Of a stretch of 64,000 bases of DNA, positions 48,378 to 57,080 are shown one piece after another. The stretch covers positions 115,268 to 179,267 of the forward strand of contig NZ_SADR02000012.1 of NCBI RefSeq assembly GCF_004010325.2, given 5' to 3'. A model generated the notes under the pieces. The model worked only from the letters and a program-made list of their open reading frames with translations, searched no databases and was not told the origin of the DNA. The translations under genes were made by a program, and so were the position numbers. How positions within the stretch are numbered: position 1 is the first letter of the stretch; the number at the start of each line of letters is the position of its first letter. This DNA is from Mesorhizobium sp. M00.F.Ca.ET.216.01.1.1 (GTDB lineage: Bacteria; Pseudomonadota; Alphaproteobacteria; Rhizobiales; Rhizobiaceae).

Positions 48378-49364
48378 ATGTTCCGATGGGGTGTTTTGTC
48401 GACGGCCAAGATCGCCCGCGAGCAGCTTTTGCCGGCGATGGTCGAAGCGGAGAACGGCGTGCTGTCGGCGATCGCCAGCCGCGACATGTCGAAGGCGCAC
48501 GCGCTGGCGGAGCGTTTCGGCGCGCGCCATGCCTTCGGCTCCTATGAGGAATTGCTTGCGTCCAAGGACGTCGATGGCGTCTACATCCCGCTACCGACCT
48601 CGCAGCATGTCGAATGGACGGCCAAGGCGATCGAGGCCGGCAAGCATGTGCTGGTCGAAAAGCCGCTGGCGCTCGATGCCAAGGACATTCCGCCGCTGAT
48701 CAAGCTGCGCGACGCCAAAAAGGTACTGGTGTGCGAGGCCTTCATGGTGGCCTACCACCCGCAATGGATCAAGGTGCGCGAGCTGATCGCCGGCGGCGTC
48801 ATCGGCCGGCTGCGCCATGTGCAGGGCGCGTTCTCCTACCACAATGTCGACCCCAAGAACATGCGCAACCAACTCGACCTTGGCGGCGGCGCGCTGCCCG
48901 ACATCGGCGTCTACCCGACAGTGTCGACACGGTTTTCGACCGGCAAGGAGCCACTGCGCGTCCAGGCGACCATCGAGCGCGACAAGAAATTCGGCACCGA
49001 CATCTATTCCTCGATCCGCGCCGATTTCGGCGACTTCGAACTGTCGTTCTATCTGTCGACGCAGATGGCGTCGCGCCAGGTGATGGTGTTCCACGGCGAG
49101 AAGGGCTTCATCGAGGTGTTCTCGCCGTTCAATGCCGGGCTCTACGACCACCATCGCATCGAGCTGCACAACCAGAACCACACGGAGGCGCAAGTGTTCC
49201 GCTTCCCCGGCACGCAGCAGTATCGGCTGGAGGTCGAAACCTTCGCGCGGGCGGCACAGGGCGGCAAGGACCGCGTCTTCACGCTGGAAGAATCGGTGCT
49301 CAACCAGAAGGTCATCGATGCCATCTTCCGCGCCGGCGGCAAGGATGGCTGGGAAAAAGTCTGA
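48378..49364 (+). CDS. Gfo/Idh/MocA-family oxidoreductase
   Basis: A 328-residue NAD(P)-dependent dehydrogenase. The Rossmann start is [18 protein letters not shown], followed by [19 protein letters not shown] and the catalytic-type [12 protein letters not shown] (EKP motif). The second half is the typical substrate domain with [15 protein letters not shown] 48378 is chosen for the Rossmann position. It precedes an FAD-binding dehydrogenase by 21 bp; the two could act on the same compound, but the substrate is not evident. Confidence 0.9.
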   Translation: MFRWGVLSTAKIAREQLLPAMVEAENGVLSAIASRDMSKAHALAERFGARHAFGSYEELLASKDVDGVYIPLPTSQHVEWTAKAIEAGKHVLVEKPLALDAKDIPPLIKLRDAKKVLVCEAFMVAYHPQWIKVRELIAGGVIGRLRHVQGAFSYHNVDPKNMRNQLDLGGGALPDIGVYPTVSTRFSTGKEPLRVQATIERDKKFGTDIYSSIRADFGDFELSFYLSTQMASRQVMVFHGEKGFIEVFSPFNAGLYDHHRIELHNQNHTEAQVFRFPGTQQYRLEVETFARAAQGGKDRVFTLEESVLNQKVIDAIFRAGGKDGWEKV

Positions 49365-49385
49365 CAATCCTTGCCGGGGGGAGAA

Positions 49386-51044
49386 ATGGCTTACGATGCG
49401 GACGTGATCATTGTCGGCGCGGGCCTTGCCGGCCTTGTCGCAGCGGCGGAGCTGGCCGAGGCCGGCAGGAAGACCATCATCGTCGACCAGGAGCCGGAGC
49501 AGTCGCTGGGCGGCCAGGCGTTCTGGTCCTTCGGCGGGATTTTCCTCGTCGATTCATCCGAGCAGCGGCGCATGCGCATCCGCGATTCGCATGATTTGGC
49601 GCTCGAGGACTGGCTGGGCACCGCCGCCTTCGACCGCCCGGAAGATCACTGGCCGCGCCGATGGGCCGAGGCCTATGTCGGCTTCGCTGCCGGCGAGAAG
49701 CGCTCCTGGCTCGTGCAGCGCGGGCTGAAATTCTTCCCCGTCGTCGGCTGGGCGGAGCGCGGCGGCGGCAACGCCGTCGGCCACGGCAACTCGGTGCCGC
49801 GCTTTCACGTCACCTGGGGCACCGGGCCCGGTGTGCTCGAACCGTTCGTCCAGCGCGTGCGCGAGGCCGAGAAGCGCGGGCTGATCCGCTTCAAGTTCCG
49901 CCACCGCGTCAACGAGCTGACCCGGACCGGCGCCACCGTCGACGGCGTGCGCGGCGACATATTGGCGCCGAGCGATGTCGAGCGCGGCCGCAAGAGTTCG
50001 CGCGAGGTCGCCGGCGACTTCGAACTCAAGGCGCAGGCGGTCATCGTCGCCTCCGGCGGCATCGGCGCCAATCCCGAGCTGGTCCGGAAAAACTGGCCGC
50101 GGCGGCTGGGCTCGCCGCCGAAGCGCATGATCACCGGGGTTCCCGACCATGTCGACGGCCGCATGCTGGCGATCACCGAGGCGGCCGGCGGCAGTGTCAT
50201 CAACCGCGATCGCATGTGGCACTATGTCGAGGGCATCAGGAACTGGGCGCCGATCTGGACCGACCACGCGATCCGCATCCTGCCCGGGCCGTCGTCGCTG
50301 TGGCTCGATGCGCGCGGCAAGCGGCTGCCGGTGCCGCTCTATCCCGGCTTCGACACGTTGGGCACGCTCAGCCACATCATGAGCACCGGCTTCGACTATT
50401 CCTGGTTCATCCTGACCAAGAAGATCATCCAGAAGGAGTTCGCGCTGTCGGGCTCCGAACAGAACCCCGACCTGACGGGGAAAAGCTGGCGGCAGGTGAT
50501 CGGCCGCGCCACCAGCGGCATCCCCGGTCCAGTCAAGGCATTCATGGAGAAGGGCGAGGATTTCATCGTCGAGGCCGAACTGCCGGCACTGGTTGCCCGC
50601 ATGAATGCGCTGGCCGGCGGCGAGCCATTGCTCGAGCTGGGGCAGGTCGAGCGCGAAATCCGTGCCCGCGACCGGCAGCTCGACAACCCGTTCTCGAAGG
50701 ACATGCAGATCGTCGCGCTGCGCGGTGCGCGGGCCTATCTGGGCGACCGGCTGATCCGCACGGCAAGGCCGCATAAGATGCTCGATCCTGCGAATGGCCC
50801 GCTGATCGCGGTCAAGCTCAACATATTGACGCGCAAGACGCTGGGCGGCCTGCAGACCGATCTCGACAGCCGCGTGCTGAGTGCTGATGGCCAGCCGGTC
50901 GAGGGGCTCTATGCGGTGGGCGAAGCCGCCGGTTTCGGCGGCGGCGGCGTGCATGGCTACGCGGCGCTGGAAGGCACGTTTCTCGGCGGCTGCATTTTTT
51001 CCGGCCGCAGCGCCGGCCGGGCCGCAGCGATCTCGGTGGCCTGA
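49386..51044 (+). CDS. FAD-binding dehydrogenase (fumarate reductase/KstD-like flavoprotein)
   Basis: A 552-residue flavoprotein of the FAD_binding_2 family. The dinucleotide motif ADVIIVGAGLAGLVAAAELA is at residues 4-23, an FAD-binding QAVIVASGGIGANPELVRKNWP lies mid-sequence, and the C-terminal GLYAVGEAAGFGGGGVHGYAALEG is the conserved FAD loop. Members act as ketosteroid dehydrogenases or predicted oxidoreductases of COG3573. ATG 49386 follows GGGGGAG. It appears to be the last gene of the Gfo/Idh pair. Confidence 0.88.
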   Translation: MAYDADVIIVGAGLAGLVAAAELAEAGRKTIIVDQEPEQSLGGQAFWSFGGIFLVDSSEQRRMRIRDSHDLALEDWLGTAAFDRPEDHWPRRWAEAYVGFAAGEKRSWLVQRGLKFFPVVGWAERGGGNAVGHGNSVPRFHVTWGTGPGVLEPFVQRVREAEKRGLIRFKFRHRVNELTRTGATVDGVRGDILAPSDVERGRKSSREVAGDFELKAQAVIVASGGIGANPELVRKNWPRRLGSPPKRMITGVPDHVDGRMLAITEAAGGSVINRDRMWHYVEGIRNWAPIWTDHAIRILPGPSSLWLDARGKRLPVPLYPGFDTLGTLSHIMSTGFDYSWFILTKKIIQKEFALSGSEQNPDLTGKSWRQVIGRATSGIPGPVKAFMEKGEDFIVEAELPALVARMNALAGGEPLLELGQVEREIRARDRQLDNPFSKDMQIVALRGARAYLGDRLIRTARPHKMLDPANGPLIAVKLNILTRKTLGGLQTDLDSRVLSADGQPVEGLYAVGEAAGFGGGGVHGYAALEGTFLGGCIFSGRSAGRAAAISVA

Positions 51045-51396
51045 AAAAGCGACCAGAATGTAGGCGGTCGCCGGCGTTGGGTGAGCCCGGACGTCGGCAT
51101 CGAGGCCTACGGACATGCGGATCTTTGCCGGACAGAGTCCGGCACGATCTTTTCCAGAACTTTGTCGAATCTTCCTGCACTGCACACTTGACCACAACCT
51201 CAGCGGGTCACCAGCTATGTGCCATTTTTGCTACATAGCTGAACCTTTTTGCCCAAATCAGACCTTTAGCGGGGATTAAACCGGTTATTCTCTGCTTGCT
51301 CGGCGACTTTTGTTAGATAATTGGCTACAGCCCAAGGGTAGGCTTGGGGTTGTAGCGCTTCTCAAAAAGCGCTGGGGGAAGTTTGGTGGGGTCTAA
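51045..51396. promoter_or_regulatory. leader region of the type I secretion operon with two hairpins
   Basis: A 352-bp interval without genes, with lower GC in its middle. Just before the tolC-like gene it holds two adjacent hairpins: CCCAAG (51331-51336) with CTTGGG (51343-51348), and AGCGCTT (51354-51360) with AAGCGCT (51367-51373). No poly-T run follows the second, so it is not a simple terminator. It could be a structured 5' leader. No known riboswitch core was recognised. Confidence 0.45.
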
Positions 51397-52845
51397 ATGA
51401 ATAAGACAAATAAAGTGGCCATTGCCAGGCGGCTTGGTCTTTTGATGACGGTTTCGATGCTGGCTTGCGGCAGCGCCGATGCGCTCACGCTCCAGGAGGC
51501 CATGGCGGTTGCCGTCGAGTCCAATCCGGAAATCGGCCAAGCGATCGAAAACCGCGAGGCAATCGAATTCGAACTGCGCCAGGCGAAGGGCCTCTATCTC
51601 CCCAGCATCGACCTCGAAGCGTCGGCGGGGGCGCGCCGCCTCGACAATTCATCGCGACGGGCGCTTTCCATAGACGATGACGAGCTCTATCCGGCGGAAG
51701 CCGACCTCGTGGTGACGCAGAAGCTTTACGACAGTGGCGCGCGGCGGGCCGAATTGAATCGTCAGGCATCGCGCGTCGATGGAGCCTCGTTCCGGGTATT
51801 GGAGCGGTCCGAATTCATCGGACTCTCCGTCGTTCAGGATTACCTCGAATACATGCTGCAGGCTTCGATCGTCTCCGAGGCGAAGAAGAACCTGGGCTTC
51901 CACCAGGCTATACTCGGCGACATCCAGCAAGGCATTGCGGGCGGTGCGCTGAACGAGGCCGACCGGCAACAGGCCGAGGAACGGCTCTTTGCAGCCAAGG
52001 CGCGCCTGCAGGAAGCCAGCGAAGAACTGGAAGCATCCAAGATACGGTTCTTCAAGACCGTCGGGAAACCCCTGGTCAACGCTTCAAGGCCAGGCGATGT
52101 GAGCGGCGCGCTGCCAAGGTCGCTTGACGAGGCGCTGGGGCTGGCGCGGGAAAGCAATCCACGCGTTCACATGGCCAACAGCGACATCGATGCCGCGGCT
52201 TCCCTGGTAGACGCGGCACGGGCGAAATTCGGTCCCGATATCGTCGCCGAAGGTCGCGCCAGGGCCGGATATGACATCGATGGCGACGACGGCGACGCCA
52301 GCGACCTGCAGGCGCGGCTGGTGTTGCGCTGGAACCTCTACCGCGGCGGCATCGACAAGGCTAACGAGCAGGAACAGATCCGCCGCACCAGCGAACAGCG
52401 TCTCGCCCTGCATCAGGTCTTGCGCGAAATCGAGGAAGCGGTGCGTACCTCATGGGACCGCCGCTTTCGGCAGGCCGACCTCGCCAAGACCCTGAAGCAG
52501 CAGGCTTCCGCAAGCGAAAGGCTTGTCTCCTCCTATCGCGAGCAATTCAAGGTAGGACAGCGCTCGCTGCTTGACGTGCTCGATGCGCAGAATACCCGGT
52601 TCAACACCGCGACGCTGGCCGATACCGCATCCTACGCGTCGCTTTTCGCCCAGTATCGGCTTCTGGCGGCGACCGGACAGCTGCTGAAAACGATGAACCT
52701 CGAGCCGGCAAAACAGGCTACGGCCTACGCACGGACGGAGTTCGCCGTGCCGGAAACGGCCGACACGGAAACCTATGCGCGGACCCCGTCGGAACAGAAG
52801 AACGATCTGCCGTTCGACATCCTCGCCCCGGTCAGGAAGAAGTAA
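51397..52845 (+). CDS. TolC-family outer membrane channel for type I secretion
   Basis: A 482-residue outer-membrane efflux protein with a signal peptide (residues 1-29, ending GSADA) followed by LTLQEAMAVAVESNPEIGQA, typical of the first helix of TolC/LapE-type proteins. Two repeats of long coiled-coil helices and beta segments (LVVTQKLYDSGARRAEL, LVLRWNLYRGGIDKANEQEQ) complete the fold. It is the first gene of a run with an HlyB-like ATPase and an HlyD-like adaptor, 40 bp before the ATPase. Confidence 0.9.
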   Translation: MNKTNKVAIARRLGLLMTVSMLACGSADALTLQEAMAVAVESNPEIGQAIENREAIEFELRQAKGLYLPSIDLEASAGARRLDNSSRRALSIDDDELYPAEADLVVTQKLYDSGARRAELNRQASRVDGASFRVLERSEFIGLSVVQDYLEYMLQASIVSEAKKNLGFHQAILGDIQQGIAGGALNEADRQQAEERLFAAKARLQEASEELEASKIRFFKTVGKPLVNASRPGDVSGALPRSLDEALGLARESNPRVHMANSDIDAAASLVDAARAKFGPDIVAEGRARAGYDIDGDDGDASDLQARLVLRWNLYRGGIDKANEQEQIRRTSEQRLALHQVLREIEEAVRTSWDRRFRQADLAKTLKQQASASERLVSSYREQFKVGQRSLLDVLDAQNTRFNTATLADTASYASLFAQYRLLAATGQLLKTMNLEPAKQATAYARTEFAVPETADTETYARTPSEQKNDLPFDILAPVRKK

Positions 52846-52885
52846 GCCGGTGTGACCGTCGACCGAAGGTCGTTGCGGGTGGATC

Positions 52886-55018
52886 GTGAACCAGCAACCA
52901 CATATCATATCGCCTAAAGAGGCGTTCAAAGCCTGTTTTTCGGCGGTCGCCGCCTATCTGGGCAGGCCGAGCGCCGAAACCGTGCTGTTTGCCGGGGTTC
53001 CGCTTTCTGACAGCCGCATTGAGGCAGACGATATCAGGCACCTTGCCGAGCGCATCGGCCTGGAGGTCAAGGAGTTCAACCACCGCGACTTCCTGCGCGG
53101 ACGCGTCGATCTTCCCGCCATTGTCTTTCGCGTCAGCCAGTTGCCCGTTGCCCTGCTGGCGGAAATCGACGGCGGCGAATACCTCACCGCCCCGCAGGAA
53201 GACGGCCGCACCGCGGTCAGCAGAGCCGAGCTGGCCGACAGCACCATCAGCGGCGGCGCTTCCTTCTCGATCACTTATGCCAACGCCAGCGAAGGAATGA
53301 AGGTCGGCTCGGCGCAAAAGATTGAAAGACGGCATTGGCTGACGGGAACGATGAGCGCCTTCTGGCGCACCTACTCGAAGGTCGTTCTGTCGGCGGTATT
53401 CATCAACCTGCTGGCCATCGCCTCGCCGATCTTCACCATGAACGTCTACGACAGGATATTGCCGAACAAGGCCATAGCGACACTCTGGGTTCTGGCAATC
53501 GGCATCGGCGCCGTCATTCTGTTCGATCTGCTTTTGAAGACGGCCCGGGCATCGCTCATCGACTATGCCGGGCGCAAGGCAGACCTGCGGATATCGTATC
53601 TGCTGTTCGAAAAAGTGCTCAACTCGTCGCTGTCGGCGCGGCCCGGCTCGACCGGAGAATACTCTAACCGGATAACGCAATACGAGTTCGTGAGAGAGTT
53701 TTTCACCTCCAACACCATCAGCGTCTTCATCGACACGGTCTTCGTCTTCATCTTCCTTCTGGTCATCTATGCGATAGGCGGCTGGCTGGTGATCATACCG
53801 GCGTTGGCGCTGGTGTTGTCCATCATCGTTGGCTTGGTCACGCAGCGCCGCATCGGCAAGCGCGTCGCCGCATCGATGAACGAGGCTTCGCAGCGCCAGG
53901 CCTTGCTGGTCGAATCGATTTCCACGCTGGAGACGATCAAGTCGCTGCGCGCCGAGGCGTATCTGCTGCGCAAATGGGGCGAGCACTCGAAGAATGCCGC
54001 CAACACATCGGAAAAGATCAAGCAGCTTTCGGCCGCCGCCGGCAACATCACGCAATCCATCCAGCAGCTGGTGACCGTCGCCCTGGTCGTGGCTGGTGCC
54101 TATGCCTTTTCGGAAGGCCATGTTTCGACAGGAGCAATAATCGGGACAGTGATGCTGGCGAGCCGGGCGGTGGCCCCGCTTGGCCAGATCGCCATCACGC
54201 TGTCTAGGTTCCGCCAGGCGATGCTGTCATTGAGGATCGTCAATTCGATCATGGCTCAGCCGGAGGACCGGCCGGACACGGTGGGCTTCGTCAATCGCCC
54301 GATCCGCAACGGTGCGATGGTGTTCAAGAATGTCGGCTTCGTCTACCCGGGTTCGGAAAACGAGGTTTTGACCGGTCTGAATTTCTCGGTCAAGCCAGGG
54401 GAGCGGATCGGCATCATCGGCCGCATCGGATCGGGCAAGACGACGATGGGCCGGCTGATCGGCCGGCTATTCCTGCCGACCTCGGGAGAGCTGCTGCTCG
54501 ACGGTATCGACATTCGCCAATACCACCCGTCGGAAGTGCGCGCCGCGGTCGGGATCGTTGCCCAGGCCGGCGACCTGTTTTCAGGCACCATCAAGGAGAA
54601 CCTCCTGATGGCAGCTCCGGAAGCGACCGACGAAGAGATCATCGATGCTGCAAAGGCAGCCGGCGTCGACGAATTCGTCTCGCGCCACCCGCGCGGCTAC
54701 GACATGAATGTCGGCGAGCGCGGCACCAATCTCTCGGGCGGCCAGAGGCAGACCGTGGCGATTGCGCGCCTGCTTTTGACCAAGCCGAAAATCGTTTTCC
54801 TGGACGAGCCATCGGGTTCGATGGACCTCGCCTCGGAACGACAACTGATAAAACAGCTCAAGGTGGCGTTCGACCGCAACACGACGCTTATCGTCTCGAC
54901 CCACCGCTACAGCATGCTCGAGTTGGCTGATCGCCTAATTGTTATCGAACAAGGCAGGATCGTCGCCGACGGGCCGAAGGAACAAGTCATTCAGGCGTTG
55001 CAGAAGAAAACTGCCTGA
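52886..55018 (+). CDS. type I secretion ABC transporter, HlyB/LapB-like
   Basis: A 710-residue inner-membrane ABC exporter. Residues 1-135 form a C39-peptidase-like domain in which the catalytic Cys-His pair is absent (a non-cleaving CLD domain, as in HlyB and LapB). A six-helix ABC membrane domain covers about 155-440, and the nucleotide-binding domain follows with Walker A GRIGSGKTTMG, signature LSGGQRQ near residue 616 and Walker B IVFLDEPS. The non-cleaving domain fits export of a large RTX-type adhesin with an uncleaved C-terminal signal. GTG 52886 is the start. A striking palindrome lies between this gene and the next. Confidence 0.93.
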   Translation: MNQQPHIISPKEAFKACFSAVAAYLGRPSAETVLFAGVPLSDSRIEADDIRHLAERIGLEVKEFNHRDFLRGRVDLPAIVFRVSQLPVALLAEIDGGEYLTAPQEDGRTAVSRAELADSTISGGASFSITYANASEGMKVGSAQKIERRHWLTGTMSAFWRTYSKVVLSAVFINLLAIASPIFTMNVYDRILPNKAIATLWVLAIGIGAVILFDLLLKTARASLIDYAGRKADLRISYLLFEKVLNSSLSARPGSTGEYSNRITQYEFVREFFTSNTISVFIDTVFVFIFLLVIYAIGGWLVIIPALALVLSIIVGLVTQRRIGKRVAASMNEASQRQALLVESISTLETIKSLRAEAYLLRKWGEHSKNAANTSEKIKQLSAAAGNITQSIQQLVTVALVVAGAYAFSEGHVSTGAIIGTVMLASRAVAPLGQIAITLSRFRQAMLSLRIVNSIMAQPEDRPDTVGFVNRPIRNGAMVFKNVGFVYPGSENEVLTGLNFSVKPGERIGIIGRIGSGKTTMGRLIGRLFLPTSGELLLDGIDIRQYHPSEVRAAVGIVAQAGDLFSGTIKENLLMAAPEATDEEIIDAAKAAGVDEFVSRHPRGYDMNVGERGTNLSGGQRQTVAIARLLLTKPKIVFLDEPSGSMDLASERQLIKQLKVAFDRNTTLIVSTHRYSMLELADRLIVIEQGRIVADGPKEQVIQALQKKTA

Positions 55019-55026
55019 GAGGGTAA

Positions 55027-55052
55027 ATTATATTGAACAAGTTCAATATAAT
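55027..55052. promoter_or_regulatory. 26-bp AT-rich palindrome between the ABC transporter and HlyD genes
   Basis: The arms ATTATATTGAAC (55027-55038) and GTTCAATATAAT (55041-55052) are perfect inverted copies separated by AA. It is strongly AT-rich in a GC-rich operon and occupies the 46-bp gap between the two genes. It could be a regulator operator, or form an mRNA hairpin close to the ribosome site of the HlyD-like gene. No T-run follows. Confidence 0.6.
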
Positions 55053-55064
55053 GGGGCGTAGGAA

Positions 55065-56354
55065 ATGCTTGCCAAGGAAGATCGTCCGCCGCTTTTTGCG
55101 TCGGCGTCCATATTCATCGTAGGGGCGCTCTTTGTCGCTTTTGTCGCCTGGGCGTCCTTCGCCGAGGTCGATGAAATCGCGCGCGGCGACGGCAAGGTCA
55201 TCCCGGCATCCAAGACTCAGATCATCCAGGCCAGCGAACCAGGCGTGGTTCAGGAAATCGCGGTGAAGATCGGCCAGGTCGTCAAGAAGAACGACCTGAT
55301 CATCCGCCTCGACAATACGTTGAACACGTCCAGCCTTGGCGAACAGCAGGCCAAGGCGCGCGCGCTGGAGGTGCGCATCGCAAGGCTCAAATACGAGCAA
55401 AGCGGCAATCTTTCCGGCCCCTTCCCGTGCCCTGAGGACATTCAGGCGGCCGCACCGCAAATCTGCGACAACGAGCAAAAGCTGCTCATCGCCCGGCGCG
55501 GAAACTTCGACAACAAATTGTCGGTTTTGAAATCACGCCTCGACCAGCGCGAAAAGGAGCTGGATGAGGCGACCGCCAATACCGACCGCCTGACCAAGAA
55601 CCTGGTCGTCAGCGACCAGGAGGCGAAGCTGGTCGAAGCGATGGTCAAGAAGGGCCTGATGGCGAGAACTGAGCAGATCCGGGTCGAGCGCGAACAAGCC
55701 GAGCTCAACGGTCAGCTGAACCTCGCCGGCGAGACCGTCAAGAGGATCAAGTCGTCGATCACCGAAGCGCAGCTCCAGGTCGAGGAGCTTGGCCTGCAAC
55801 TGCAGCAGGAAGCGTTGGACGACCTGACCCAGGCGCTGGCCGACCTCTCGGTCGTGGACGAAACCATTCGCGGCGCGACCGACAAGGTGGCGCGCACCGA
55901 CATCCGCTCGCCGGTGGACGGCATCGTCAACACGCTGGAACTGAACACCGTCGGCGCCTTTGTCCAGCCCGGTGCCGTCGTGGCCGGCATCGTGCCGACG
56001 TCCGAAACCTTGCTGGTCGAAGCGCGGGTCTCGCCTCGCGACGTCGCCTTCATCCGCCCCGACCAGGATGCGCTGATAAAGGTCACCGCTTACGATTTCT
56101 CGATCTTCGGCGGCATCGAGGGCAAGGTCTCGAACATCACCGCCGACAGCCTGGTCGACCAGAAGACGGGTGAGCCCTACTACCAGGTGCGTGTGGCGAC
56201 GGAGAAGTCGACGCTCGAAAGGGATGGCAAGGCCTATTCGATCATCCCGGGTATGATCTGCTCAGTCGACATCAAGACCGGACGCAAGACGATCCTGAGC
56301 TACCTTCTCAAGCCCATCAACAAGGCGCGTCAGGAGGCGATGAGTGAACGATAG
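55065..56354 (+). CDS. HlyD-family membrane fusion protein (type I secretion adaptor, LapC-like)
   Basis: A 429-residue periplasmic adaptor with one N-terminal membrane helix (about residues 12-32). The barrel-sandwich segment QIIQASEPGVVQEIAVKIGQ, a long coiled-coil region (about 95-260), and the second lipoyl-like half TDIRSPVDGIVNTLELNTVG with the C-terminal GMICSVDIKTGRKTILSYLL match PrtE/HlyD adaptors. It links the ABC transporter to the TolC-like channel. The next gene's GTG overlaps its end by 11 bases. Confidence 0.93.
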   Translation: MLAKEDRPPLFASASIFIVGALFVAFVAWASFAEVDEIARGDGKVIPASKTQIIQASEPGVVQEIAVKIGQVVKKNDLIIRLDNTLNTSSLGEQQAKARALEVRIARLKYEQSGNLSGPFPCPEDIQAAAPQICDNEQKLLIARRGNFDNKLSVLKSRLDQREKELDEATANTDRLTKNLVVSDQEAKLVEAMVKKGLMARTEQIRVEREQAELNGQLNLAGETVKRIKSSITEAQLQVEELGLQLQQEALDDLTQALADLSVVDETIRGATDKVARTDIRSPVDGIVNTLELNTVGAFVQPGAVVAGIVPTSETLLVEARVSPRDVAFIRPDQDALIKVTAYDFSIFGGIEGKVSNITADSLVDQKTGEPYYQVRVATEKSTLERDGKAYSIIPGMICSVDIKTGRKTILSYLLKPINKARQEAMSER

Positions 56355-56985
56355 CGCGGCTTTACCTGTCTCCCATCGCGACACGTTGCTGCTGCCGCTG
56401 GCCAGGGAAGATTTCGGGCTGGAATTCAGGGTTGTCGCGCGTGGCGGCATACGGCGCGGCATTCGCCTGGAACGGGCTTTCTGGGCATCGCTGAAGCAGA
56501 TGGCCGAATCCCGGAAATGCACGATCGGCATGCTGATCGACGAGATCGCCGCAAGACATCCCGACACCGGGAACCTGACATCGGCGATCCGGGTCGCCTG
56601 CATACGCGCGTTGGCGGACGAGAACGTGACCTTGCGAAGGCTGGCGTCGATCAGGACGATCAACGCCATCCTGGTCGCCTGCCCGTCGCCGGCTTTCGCG
56701 CTGGCGTCGTCGAAGAAGATCCTGAGCTTCAACGCGCCGTTCCAGCAACTGGTCAAGCGCCAGTTGCCGCCGGGACCCAACGACGACGCACGCCACGACC
56801 TCAAACTGGCGCTGGATCTCAATGTGGCCGACATATTCGCGCGGCTCGACGCCAATGGCGAAGTCCCGGTCGCCAGCGGCTTTGTCATCGGTGCCGGCGA
56901 ACGCCGCTATCGAGGCCAGCTGAGCGCGGTGCGGGCGCCGGTAGCCGAACCGGAGTTGCTGATGGCGTTCGTGTTCGGCGGGTAG
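56344..56985 (+). CDS. ribbon-helix-helix domain protein at the end of the secretion operon
   Basis: A 213-residue soluble protein without signal peptide. Residues about 25-95 (FRVVARGGIRRGIRLERAFW, then LKQMAESRKCTIGMLIDEIA and TGNLTSAIRVACIRAL) look like the RHH_4 type of ribbon-helix-helix DNA-binding fold. The C-terminal half (about 105-213, from NAILVACPSPAFALASSKKI) resembles a degenerate PAS-like fold. It may be a regulator of the secretion operon or the adhesin, by inference from context only. GTG 56344 follows AGGAGG; it overlaps the HlyD-like stop by 11 bases. Confidence 0.68.
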   Translation: MNDSAALPVSHRDTLLLPLAREDFGLEFRVVARGGIRRGIRLERAFWASLKQMAESRKCTIGMLIDEIAARHPDTGNLTSAIRVACIRALADENVTLRRLASIRTINAILVACPSPAFALASSKKILSFNAPFQQLVKRQLPPGPNDDARHDLKLALDLNVADIFARLDANGEVPVASGFVIGAGERRYRGQLSAVRAPVAEPELLMAFVFGG

Positions 56986-57080
56986 CCAATGCATGCCGCG
57001 GCTGCATGTCGCGGCGCTGTGGAACAAACAGGCATTCAATCTAGTCTGACGACGCTCCGCGCCATGTTTGCAGGAACCGG

